Assembly: GCA_036346205.1 (NCBI GenBank)
Contig: JARFJB010001912.1
Span: 434,001-498,000, forward strand
Source: Vesta saturnalis
Taxonomy: Eukaryota > Arthropoda > Insecta > Coleoptera > Lampyridae
Length of the DNA: 64,000 nt
Direction: 5' to 3'
Shown piece after piece: positions 22,141 to 33,375 of this stretch (its first letter is position 1; each line of letters starts with the position of its first letter). The notes under the pieces are model-generated. The model ran no database searches. It was not told the origin of the DNA and saw nothing but the letters and a program-made list of their open reading frames with translations. The position numbers and the translations under genes are program-made.

Positions 22141-25100
22141 TACCAAGAGTACTCTGTTGAGGCCGATCTGTTATCAGGTCGCTACGAATCGCAAGGTAGG
22201 AGTAGCTTACACAACTTGTTTTTTATACAAAGTATATACTCATAGGTACTTGTGATTCCCGACAACGTTGCCTCCGTGAACTCAAACTGTGCAAGACGTT
22301 AAAGACCAACTATATAATATAACATACATGAAAATGGCTAACTACGTTGACATAATAAATTTCAGAGCTCTAAACATTTGCAAATTTAAAATAATACTTC
22401 TTTGACGTCCAATCGATTATTTTAATTTTAATGCTATTATCTTCAATATTTTAAAATTTCTATTAGTACTTCTAACAATAATAAATTTTTCCACGATTGC
22501 ACTATATTTGAAACAATACACTTAATGGATGCTTGTTCGTTATGTTATAAACAATTCTCTAAGGGTACCATAAATAAATCGTTGTCACCTCTTAAACTTA
22601 GTTCCTGTTATAAGTACAGTGTTTCCAATTTACACTTTGTTTTAGCACAAAAGTTCTATTCATTTTTTAAACTTAAACCCATTATTCATTGTAATAAAAT
22701 GCATTGTGATTACCGTAAAGTTTATAAATGGTATATCGTTTAGTATTTGAAATTAAGAAGTATTAAATGTTACATGTGCTATGCTACGTTTTTGTTTTTT
22801 GCGGTAACTCAGTATAAAATAATGGTAATTTAAAAATAAATCGGAACATTTGTGATAGTTAATATTTTCTACATAGTAAACAAGAACAAGAAGCTATATT
22901 AAATACGATCATTTAACTTTTCCGTATGCGGTATTAATACCTTTATATTTCATTTTTGGATTAATACTACTGAATAGAACAACAATATAAACTTATATTT
23001 TTTATCGTAATGGTGCTTGCACAAAAAATGGATCAATTGAATACCAATTCAGTTTTGTTTTAGAAATTCATAAAGCAAAAGGTAATAATAGTTTATTATA
23101 TAAGTGAGCAATGTTACAAATATTTTACGAAAAAATGTAGCTTGTGAACATTTTGAATAAACAGGCTAATTTTTATAAGTGAATTATATATAATAACTCA
23201 CGTATAGTTTAAAAAATATAGTATAACAATTAATTTCAAGGGTTTGAGAATTGAAACGTTCAAACCCAAGAAGACTAAACAACTCTGATGTCAAGGGCAG
23301 CAATTTGACTTAATATGCTTGCTTTGAGTTATTTGTTAGGGTTTTCGTGAGTGCGCTTATACCAAAAATTACCGGTGCTTAACTTTACGATGAATTGGCC
23401 TATTTCAACATTATAAATATTGTGTACGAGGGCAATCATTTTATACGTATATTGATACTCGATACCAAGAAGGAAGCTCCATAGTTTTACTAAAAAACGT
23501 TGGTAAAGTTTGATTTGACTCCAATAGATGAAGATTCATGTCTTGGCCATAATATGCTTGTACTTCGGCAACACATTGCGAAAAAAATGCAGGAAAAACA
23601 ATAGGATGGAACAAAAGCCCATAAAAGGAACAGTTGCTATCTGTCGCAGTACAGTGTTCTACAAAGTAAAACTGATTTCACATTCAACATACTGTAAATA
23701 TCAATAAATTAGTTTATAGGTGAGTCTTTAAAGAAAAGTTAAGTGAAAGGAATAAAAAAAATGAAAAAACAACATGGAGTGTTCAAGTAAAACTATAAGT
23801 CACTAGTGATTCGAAGTAAAGTTTAGTTCACCGCTTTAGCCCATAAATGACCTTATACTTTTAATATTTTAAAAGTTGTTTAGATGGACTAATAATATTT
23901 TTACAACAGTAACCGAAAAATGAGTATTCGTCTTATTTTTAACAATTTCGTAATACTATTATGAAAACTAAGGCTATCGCAATTTTAATAATTTTTATAC
24001 ATGAATCACAAAGTTGACTGACTGATCCACCCATCAACCGACAGTCCAAAAAGTTAATTAAAAGACATGAAATTTTCAGGTATGAATACCTACATGGCAG
24101 AGGCGTAAAACAAGGAAAGGTTTAAAAAGATGCTCTCCTTAATATGGTGAAACATGGAGTTAATGGTTAATGGTTAATTCCATTATGAGATTAAAATTTG
24201 GATGATAAGTTCCTTATTGAATAAGAATGGATACCACAGGGCGGTTTTTGACATTTGTTGTAGGGGGGTGAAGTTAAGCGTTAAAGGGAAGTGGAGGGTA
24301 ATAGAACGTATCTGCCGTTTTTAACCATACGAGCTCCAAATTTCTTTTAAAAATATGGAGCCCACATTTTTTATAATTTCAGTATTTGTTGGGATAAAAT
24401 ACAGGGTCGGTTTGGTTAGGAATGCCATCCAATATTATCTGATCTACTACGAGTGAAGACTTCATATTTCAATTTTTAAACACTTGTTTAAAACCAGGGC
24501 TATAATTATATGTTTTACAAAAATTAAAAAATGTTTCTAAAATATACCAAGAAATTGTTACAAAATATGAATTTACAGGTACTCGTGTAGAACCGTAACA
24601 AGAATATTTTAAATGTAAACATACAAGGCCGACTTTAGACATAATGGGCGAGAAAAAATGTTTCAGATTTAAATTAAAAAGGCGATTTTGATACACTGTA
24701 AATTGGGTAAATGTTTATGTTTAAGTTGTAACACTATTTAATGCAATTTTAAGTAAACTTTGCGTTAACAACACCAGGCCAAGTAGTTGACGAAGCCGCG
24801 GATAACATTAATTGTAAATGTAGCGTTGAAATTAGTGCAAATACTTTTAAATTTGTAACCTTCAACAACAAAAATAGTAATCTGTAGTAGATAGTTTTAT
24901 ATGTTATACCTACACAGGTGTTACAATAATATGTAATGTTCGTGAATAAGAGATTTTTTTATTATTTAAGCCAATAGTAACCATTTATGTGTTGTCTTGA
25001 TTGTTAAAGCTAATTGAACATAAATCACATATTATTTTAACCTAAAAGCCAAAAATTATTGGGTACATAAAATATTAGTAATTCACCCAAAATTTAATTT

Positions 25101-26895
25101 TAAGAATTTTAACATTAAAATTGAAGTCTTGACAACTACAATATAAAATGTAGCATTTACGTGGAACTTATCCCACATGTAAGTGAAGATACGAATTAGT
25201 TTAATATTTAATATTGTTTGTTTTTCTGCACTACAAACTGAAAAAAATTATTCTAAAACTCTGATAATCTTATACAATCAAAACAATTTAAGCATTAGAT
25301 TAAGGTCTTTTGTTTAAGCGTCTTACGCAGGTAGCCACAAATCTTTGAATTGATTGTGTGGAATTTTCAATATTCTTACATGATTGATTGTTATCTAAAT
25401 TTTATTGTACCTCAAAATCCCAAAAGAATAGTTTAAACTAACAATTTACATTTCAATGGTTCATTTTTGGAAATTTATTTCTTAAAAAAAATCTTATGTT
25501 CATTTTTGTATACTGCATCCTATGTGCGTTGCTTAACATAATAATTTACAGATAAATCGATATTTTAAATTCGGACTCATTAAATGTGAAGCTAAACTAA
25601 CTTAAAACCTTGAAAAGTAATTGTATTCAATTTAATACTTAAATGTCTAAACCACTATTAAACTTGGTGGTGGTAAGTAGTAAGAGGTGCTAATTAATAT
25701 GTTTTTTTTCGTCCGTTATAACACAAAAAATTTACCCGGCGGCTTCATTCAAATTTAACATAAATGTTTAAGGGTCTCTGTGATGTTTGGTGGTTGTTGT
25801 GGTAGTGGAGCTGCGGGGTAAGAAGGTGAGTGGATTTTATTTTCGTTCATTCGAAGAACTTTAAAATTTAAAAAATGATTGCGTTCAAATGTGAATATTA
25901 TAATTGATTTTTGTAAAGAAATCGGTCGAAGGCTATTCTGTACAATTACATATGTGAATTTCGGAAAAACAATTGGGCTTATATATTATGCCAACTGACA
26001 TTCTCTTTATTTAAGTTTAAAGATTTTCCCATAAAAGCATTTTGCTATAAAATACAATCTATTACTTGTCGTGTAAAAACAAATTTCTTCGAATAAATAT
26101 AAAATTATAACTACTAGAAATGAAAGCTTGCGTTTTAGATTCCATTTAAATAAACTAATAAATTTTAATTTTAATAGGCATTTCTGATTGATTTGGTGCC
26201 AATTTGCGAAACAATTTTTTTTTAATATTTTTTAGTAGAGTTGTAATTAAAAATCGCAAGTAGTTGAAATCAAGGGCCCACTTTTATGACGACTTGAACA
26301 TATGTTTCAGGTTAGTGGCAGAGAGGTGGCATAAAATAATGTTTTCTAAAATATGAAGATATTGAAGGCCACGTGTTTTATTCCCTCCCCAAGGGGGAGG
26401 GCGGGCTGCTTGAACTTTCCAAGCTCCTTCAGCTACAATCGTGGATTCCCAACCTACATACATTAAGTGTGTATGCAGGGTGGGACTAAGGATAGGTGCG
26501 GTCAGGATATGATCGGAAGGAAAGGAGTTAGGGTTTGCATAGATGTCAGAGATAAAACATCTATGGAAGGCCGTTGGTTGCTCAAACAAATGGTAAGGGG
26601 ACTTGGACATAAAAAATTATTCAAAAAGACACTCGAGTGTACATACTCTGTCCAACATTTGAACTGGTACACTTACAAGAACATATATAAATAACAATTT
26701 ACTACTTTTTGAGCAACACCTTCTTGCTTAATTGATAGTATATGGTTCTGGGAAACACTTTCAGGGCGAAGAATTAAAGGAATAAAACTGAAATAACGAA
26801 TCTCAAATGTTTTTATAGAAAAATAACAAAATCTTCATTTCAGTATTACAGAAAAATTTGCTCTGGAAAGAAATGATAACGAAACACTTAAAGAT
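22139..26895. other. AT-rich stretch, possible repeat fragments, no gene recognised
   Basis: No convincing coding sequence. The part at about 24,010-24,440 has the look of an interspersed element (TTGACTGACTGATCC, then CCTACATGGCAGAGGCG, then ATACAGGGTCGG), but I cannot name it. At 26,384-26,403 CCCTCCCC-AA-GGGGGAGGG forms a short GC hairpin. A 108-codon minus-strand ORF (26284-26610) spans that hairpin and shows no family signature. Everything else is AT-rich and featureless to my reading. Confidence 0.5.
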
Positions 26896-27913
26896 TAATA
26901 ATTCGTGGGACCTCCTCTATATCTTATGACCTCTTGTCAACGTCTTGGCATGCTGGAAATCAAATCCCGAATGTAATGATTATTTGGCCATTCTTCCAAA
27001 TCGGCATTTCGAACTAATGGTTATTGTTTGGATCCACTCCTCGTGACCTTAACAATCTTTTTAGGTAATCCTATACGTTTTCTATGGGATTAAGATCTGG
27101 AGAGTTCGCTGACCAATTCATGTGCGTCATATTGTTCTACTTCAAAATATGCATTGATTTGCCTTGTTCTATGAGGACGCGCGTTATCATCAACAAACAC
27201 GAAACCATCACCTATTTCAGTGGCAAGTAGCAACACTACAGGTTGTAATACCGCATTATTATGCCTGACACTATTCATTGTAGCATTTCCAAGCATAACC
27301 AATTCAGTACGACGAGTCGCAGAAATACCTCCCCAAACGGTAATTGAACCACCTCCATAAGCTTAATGGTAAGTCACGTGGTTCTCAATATAGCGTTTTC
27401 CTCTGTTTCTACAAACTCTTACTCTTCCATCTGAGCTATGGAGACGCACTCTGGTCTCGTCACTGAATATACAACGTCCACAATCTTCAACATTGCAATT
27501 TTCATGTTGAGGCGCTCACTCTAGCCTACTTCTTTTGTGGGCTCTGGTCAACAATGGACATTCTTTAGAAGATCTGGACCTTAAATGGAATGGAGCCTTC
27601 TTCTTACTGTTTGAGTGGATACTTGAGCACCTGTTGCATTCAATACCTGAATTTGGAGTGTTCTTGCGGTAGAAAATCTATTCCTGCGACACCGAACCGT
27701 AATAAAGCGGTCCTCCCTGACTCTTGTACTACGATATCGCCCTCCAGCATGTCTATGTTGGACAGCTCCAGTATCATTACAACGCATTCGAACCCTTCTG
27801 ATCAATTTTTGGCTTACATTGAAACGGACAGCAATAGTTCTTAGCAACGCACCAGTCATAAGCATTCCCATAGCCTGGCTCATCTCTTCAATACTTAAAC
27901 GCCTTAATGGCAT
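26896..27913 (-). pseudogene. Degenerate Tc1-like transposase (DD34E/DDE superfamily)
   Basis: From ATG at 27913 the first 110 codons form an open N-terminal helix-turn-helix region (RRLSIEEMSQAMGML, then TIAVRFNVSQKLIRRV, then GRYRSTRVREDRFI). The rest continues on the same strand with defects: LLTRAH...A with a stop where Trp is expected, the first catalytic Asp in IFSDETRVRLHSSDG (about 27455), GGGSITVWGGIS (about 27340), and VFVDDNARPHRTRQ with the second Asp (about 27180). A frameshift precedes NSPDLNPIENV (about 27095), where the third acidic residue lies, and a stop replaces the usual Trp. SSMPRR (about 26945) and GGPTNY (about 26905) mark the C-terminus. The total of about 340 codons is the full family length, so the copy is complete but dead. 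I did not find terminal inverted repeats. Confidence 0.9.
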
Positions 27914-28099
27914 CTCTAAAATTTAGTCAACCATTCTGAATTAAAACTTACTCGATAAATTCGCAAAAATTCTATTAAAACTTGATAAAAGTATAAGCGT
28001 CCGCGAGCTCAGTATTGCACTTACGACAGATAATAGCAACAAACAACAACTGAATCGCAAATGTCATTCTATAGGGATTTGTTTGCATTCCAAAGCACA

Positions 28100-28101
<2 letters not shown>

Positions 28102-28142
<41 letters not shown>
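28102..28142. repeat. (TA)20 microsatellite
   Basis: About 41 bp of pure TA lies between the Tc1-like relic and the left arm of the inverted Penelope-like element. Confidence 0.95.
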
Positions 28143-28145
<3 letters not shown>

Positions 28146-29483
28146 CAGCGTTATTATAATAGATACCAAAAAATATAAAAGCATAGTTGTTAAGCATCTC
28201 AGGGTTTATAATCTAAAATTATTTATAAATATACAGGATACTCCATAACTTCAAACCTATGAAAACATACCTTTTTTTAAATGGCACCACATATTTTTTA
28301 TTTTTAGTTGAACTCGGCTGGTTTTTACAAATCTCCTGATATGATGTTTGATTGGAGTATACCAAGGATTTTACAAGTTATGGTCACTTTAAGGTTAAAA
28401 TCATCATGAATTCAGGACCCTGTATCTTTTCTAATGTAATCAATTTTCTGTATTTTATGACAAAGGTCATTTTTTTGTAAGTAAGTGAAGTTTCGCAATT
28501 ATTATACTTTGTATACAGGGCGAGTCAAAACACAAATTTATACTTCTCACATAACTTAAATAGAGCACCCAATGAAAAATCTGGAACACTGGAACTGTGG
28601 CAGGATCTGTAACAAACAAAATACACCCACGTGCCACACAAAATTAAAAAACACCGAACGCGTTTCTATACGATAATGATCGACTAGGGCGAACTAAAGA
28701 AAATTTCTAACATATATACCATCAGCGAGTAATGGTTCGTTCTTATCTGGTGAAAGTAAAAGTAAAACTTATGAAAGTTTAAAAATGAGTTCTGAGTAGC
28801 CTAAAGGTCCTTAATCATCATTATTCATTAGAATTTGTTTGTTTTTGAAGATCTCTAAACTTTCATAACGATCAAGTTCGTGCTTATTACTAACATGTTT
28901 CATTAATGATACCTTATCTACTCCATGATTTTTATCAAACATATGTAGGGCTACGGCAGACTTATCCCAACGTTTGTATTTTATATGAGCTAAATGTTTT
29001 TTAAGCGAATTTTGATAGGTCGTTTAGTTTGCCCCACATATATTTGTTCGCAATTTTTACAATTATTTTTATAGGTCGGGAAATGATAATTATTTTGGGG
29101 CAAACTAAATGACCTATCAAAATTCGCTTCATCCGGTAAACTTCACTTACTTACAAAAAATAATTTTCATAAAATACAGAAATTTGATTGCATTAGAAAG
29201 CATACAGGGTCCTAAATTTATGACAATTTTAACCTTAAAGTGACCATAACTTTCAAAATCCTAGGTATACTCCAATCAAACGTCATATCAGGAGTTTTTC
29301 TTAAAAACAAGCCCAGTTCAAATATAAAATAAAAAATATGTGATGCCATTTAAAAAAGGTATGTTTGGATAGGTTTGAAGTTATAGAGTATCCTGTATAT
29401 TTATAAATAATTTTGGATTATGCACCTTGAGATGCTTGACACTTGTGCTTTTACAATTTTTTCGTATCTATTATAATAACGCT
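28146..29483. mobile_element. Penelope-like element tail, head-to-head inverted dimer
   Basis: Two arms of about 348 bp are inverted copies: 28146-28493 (starting CAGCGTTATTATAATAGATA) and 29138-29483 (ending TATCTATTATAATAACGCTA). The similarity is high but imperfect. An inner pair, 29003-29036 and 29096-29129, matches at 33 of 34 positions in inverted orientation around a 59-base centre. Between the left arm and the inner pair, the minus strand encodes a GIY-YIG endonuclease fragment. The simplest reading is two copies of one Penelope-like element 3' region joined head to head. The minus-strand copy has the endonuclease plus tail. The plus-strand copy has a short piece of endonuclease fused to the tail, with about 500 bp missing. 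Penelope-like elements are known for inverted, truncated partner copies. Confidence 0.75.
28811..29095 (-). pseudogene. GIY-YIG endonuclease fragment of a Penelope-like retroelement
   Basis: The minus strand reads NCKNCEQIYVGQTKRPIKIR, then after a one-base frameshift in an A run (plus-strand T run, 28997-29002) HLAHIKYKRWDKSAVALH, later NHGVDKVSLMKHV, ELDRYESLEIFKN and a stop at 28811-28813. The CxxC before the YVGQT (the YIG half of the motif), the conserved Arg, the SAVALH segment and the Glu in the YES(L/I)EI helix are typical of the GIY-YIG domain that follows the RT in Penelope-like elements. The domain nicks DNA at the insertion site. The RT and the upstream part are absent, so this is a 5'-truncated, dead copy. 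No ATG is expected, because the domain is the end of a longer protein. Confidence 0.8.
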
Positions 29484-32400
29484 ATAAAAGAACTTTACCG
29501 CACTATTGGGACACCCTGTATATTAAAGCGTTTTGTTTTTGTCTTTGCTTAATTATAATTAAATTTACACCCATTCCTGTTTTTAGCAGACTTAGCAGTT
29601 TTGAATGCAGCTGAAATGATGTTAACTTTTTACTTATGGCAGTAATATTCATTTTACAAATATCAAATCTTATATTTTCTGTAGGTACTCGTATTATTAA
29701 TTGATTATTTATTATTAATTAAAACGTTATCATTAAAGCTAAGGATTTAACAAATGGAAGGGTTAATTTTCATATGAAATTGTAAACTTTCACAATTTAA
29801 ACTTATAATTAGGAATACTTATTTTTTTAGTTAAATCGTGTACCTTTTAATGTCATTCTTTACTGACGTGATAATTTTAATTGTTATCGAAACGCATAGA
29901 GCTTGTATAATTTAGGTTGACATACACTATTTAAAAACATAAACGGCAAGTATTTGTAATTATGATCACTTTCCTATTTCTATACCAAATGAATTTGTTT
30001 TTGATGTATCTTTAAAAGCTAGAAAATTCTAGGCTTCAAATAGTCCAATAACGAATTTCTGTATCAATTATAATTTATAGTTAAACAGAAGTCACTGTTT
30101 ATAAAATGTGTCGTGCTTGTCAATCGTTTGTTTATAGATGTTAGAAAGCAAACCAATGTCGCTAATGTTTGCCGTTGACACGTGCCTGGCTCTGTCCCAT
30201 TAACTTTAAACATACTTTTTAGTGCTTTTTATATACAAATGCGTCAAATTTTCATGTTGTTTTCTAGCTGTCAACCGCAACGTTTCTTGTATAATCGATT
30301 AGCTTCACTAATGTTAAAACTACATTTGCCTTTTATCAAAGCATTTTATTTTCACATAAATGCACACAACTTCTGTGTAAAGTAAATTTTAAATTCTTTA
30401 CGAAACGTTTGTGTTATAAAACTTACGTTTTCGTCTGAACACACATCTTTTCCGATACAGGTAAGTTTGTATGGAAGTTAAGCGCGTAAACTTTTAGTGT
30501 GGATGCAAATTCGTCACGTATGTATTTCCGATCTCAATAAGAAACTTATCGCACTAAAGAAGATTGTAAAATAAATTTTGATGTAGCTACATTATTTAAA
30601 GTAGAAAAACATATGTAATATAAAACAAGTTTAAAGACATCAAATGAGGATTAATAATACCAACGCTCCACAAAATACTTAGACCTAGTATTAGAGACAG
30701 AGTGGGTATCTGCATAACTATTCCATAACTGGCAAAAAAATTAAGTTCTAATACACCAATTTAACTGTAACGTACCTTAAAATTTGTAAATTTATCACAT
30801 ATTTAAAATCATGTGCAACCTTAAATTGTTCGTTGCATCCCATTTTATTGACAATTCTAATAAATTTCTTAGGCTTAACAGAATTTAAAGTGTTGTGAAT
30901 TTTTTTTGTAAATGTTAAGCCGGGATTACTTAGATTTCTTTTTCTTCTCATACCATATCAAAGGTAAGCAAAGAAATGGTCGATACGATCTATGTCCAAA
31001 AGGTCGAATTCATCGTTATGTTTACCTTACAGGATTTAGTTGATTAAGTAAACTTCACCATCTGATCACCAACTCTCGTAAACGCGAAACGGTTACAACG
31101 AATGACGAGCTGAAAGGTGAGTTCTTGACTTTCCGTCTTCGCCAACCTAGAACAATAGTAACAACACTACATCCCACACGATAAGCAGCGGTACAAATGA
31201 ATAAATCGGTGTCTCAATCACTATTATTAAATCGATTCAAGTTCCGTCGATTGATCAAAATTTGAACGTGGTTCAATAAGCGGTACTACTAAATCAACCA
31301 ACAAGTATGCGTTATGGTAATATAAAGAGTTGAAATTCTTTACGTAGGTAACCAAAATTATCCTGGTTAATTAGCAGTTTTGTTTAATTATTATAGATCC
31401 GGATTCCCATTGGTCAACCAACCTAAGATAAACGCATAACCGATGCCGACGTCACAAAACTTGAAGCCATGACCGCCCACAACGCAATTGTAAAAAATTA
31501 CGAGTCGCGTTCACGAAAGCGAAATTTGTCACGAGATATTTCCATCATTAGAATTTTCCCCCTGCACAACATGGCCGTTCCTAAACAGCGCCGAGAATTT
31601 CTTGAAATATTTGCAACACAAACAATTTTCCGTTCTATTTCTGACCGTTTGAATACATCGTCTGTACGTAAGGTACATGAAATGCACTGGACAAAACAGT
31701 AACGTGGCACCATCCCTAAGCTGCACTAGTACGGAGCTCTATCCCACATACACCCCGCTAGCCACCAGCAACAGTATCGGATCAGTACAGCGGATTGTAG
31801 TGTTCAAATCTAATACCAGATCCAGAGTAGGATCTTTCCTGTCATAAAATTCTAGTCATAAAAATCCTGTCCAAAAAGTTAATAAAGTAATAGCATGCGT
31901 GTGTGCGTATATGTGTGTGTATGCGTGTGCGTGCGCGTGCGCATACACGTGCGTGTGCGAACGCGTGCGCGTAAACTAAGTATTTAGAGTTCATATTTAA
32001 ATATCTCGATTCTATCAGATATTGACTAAAATTGGTTTACAATTAAGGGTACTGTATAGTAGCCGTTAAAATCCACTTCCAGAATTATTAAATTTATTTA
32101 AAGGGAAAGGCTTACATAAAGAAGAAAGTACTTTTTGCGAATATTTGAAGAGCATTCAACTATATAGTAAAACGTGTAGACATATTTTTTAGGATAATTC
32201 AATTTGACATAAGTCTTGTAAGTTTTTCGTAGGAAACGCTAAAAACTAGTCGAACGAAAAAAATCTAACATGCGCACACTGTATTGTTGAAAATATGTTC
32301 CGCATCCAATATATCCGGAAACTATTGATAATTCAGTATATCTTATAAATGACCGTCATTTGGTCTATTTGTCTATTAATTTCTTTCACCAGTGCTCTTC

Positions 32401-33086
32401 GAGACTTAAAAGATACATCAAAAGTAATTCCATTATAGCAATGCAATACACATTAGGTTATATTGTTAACATTAAACTAGTATTAAACCTTGCTTTGACA
32501 GAATCTGAAGCTTCTGAATTTATTCGTTTATAGGTATTTATAACAAACAATATTTGTGCAAAGTATACAATATTTTGTATATACATTAACTGCAAATGTA
32601 AATGTTAGAACCATAAGTGCACAACTTAATAATATTAAAATTTAATTAGTTTACATTAATAAAAAACCAGTTGTGGTGCCTTGCATTGTGTACAGTTAAA
32701 TTAAATTCCATTCCATTTTTTTTATTACTGCCTTCAGCCGCATGTTTAAAACTAATGATTAAGATTTTCCATTGTGCTTATTTAAATTTATGTTTTACTC
32801 TTATAAAGCTAGTGACAAACTCAGCCTTTCTGAACCTGTACGTATTATGTTTGCTTTGTTTACACTGCTAATTTCAAGTAAATTTAATTTCTTTGCGCTT
32901 ACAAAAAAAAGCAATGGTAGACATCTAGTGGAAGTTTTAGTTTATATTTTGGGTTTTAAAGTGCGTTTTGGTGTGATTTAAAACTGAAATACCAGTTTTA
33001 AGGAGGGCTCCTCCTAAGACTTCTGTTTAAAGTTATTTGTTTAACTCTGTACATATGTGTCTGTTGTTTATCAGGGTATTTTGAAC
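29484..33086. other. AT-rich stretch, no gene recognised
   Basis: The first 40 bases end in GGGACACCCTGTATATTA, a terminal-type motif also seen at 33.1 kb. The rest contains only short ORFs. The 31,060-31,760 part is less AT-rich and has a 77-codon plus-strand frame (31469-31702) with no recognisable motif. It may be an exon or repeat, but nothing supports either. No splice-bounded exon series was visible. Confidence 0.5.
31894..31972. repeat. GT/GC-rich simple repeat
   Basis: About 80 bp of GTGT, GTGC and GCGC repeats, including the near-palindromic GTGCGCATACACGTGCGTG. It is flanked on both sides by AT-rich sequence. Confidence 0.85.
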
Positions 33087-33157
33087 ACCCTGTATACGTA
33101 TTGGGTAATTTTGTTTGTAGTTTTATTCGCTTACTTAGATTCCGTATACAGGGTGAA
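33087..33157. repeat. Inverted repeat CACCCTGTATAC / GTATACAGGGTG
   Basis: A perfect 12-bp inverted pair (33087-33098 and 33146-33157) flanks 47 bp. The TATACAGGGTG motif also appears at repeat edges at 28.5 and 29.5 kb. This looks like two dispersed repeats abutting end to end rather than one small element. Confidence 0.7.
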
Positions 33158-33375
33158 CCGAATTTAATTTGCGTATACAGAGATATCGAAAACCGTAATA
33201 GATAGAGCATCGGTTAAACGAGAAATAAGTTTCGCAATTTGTTGGGTAGTACATTAGTATAAAGAAGTTTGGTTTTTTCCGACTAGTTCCGGAGATATTC
33301 GACAAAATCCGAAAATGCTCATTTTCGTTTTGTAAGGCTAGCGTTGTTATTATAACAGATATCAAAAAAATTATT
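33146..33375. repeat. Dispersed repeat beginning GTATACAGGGTG
   Basis: It runs from GTATACAGGGTGAACCG to GCTAGCGTTGTTATTATAACAGATATC. The end string resembles the outer end of the Penelope-like arms at 28146 (CAGCGTTATTATAATAGATACC), which suggests a shared terminal sequence. A 76-codon minus-strand ORF inside has no motif. The identification as a repeat comes from motif sharing within this window only. Confidence 0.45.

Noticed and set aside
26284..26610. 108-codon minus-strand ORF
   Set aside because: No family motif. It runs through a GC hairpin and has no conserved start context. Likely chance or an unknown repeat.
31469..31702. 77-codon plus-strand ORF in a GC-richer patch as an exon
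   Set aside because: No domain and no matching neighbouring exon. Open frames also exist on the opposite strand.
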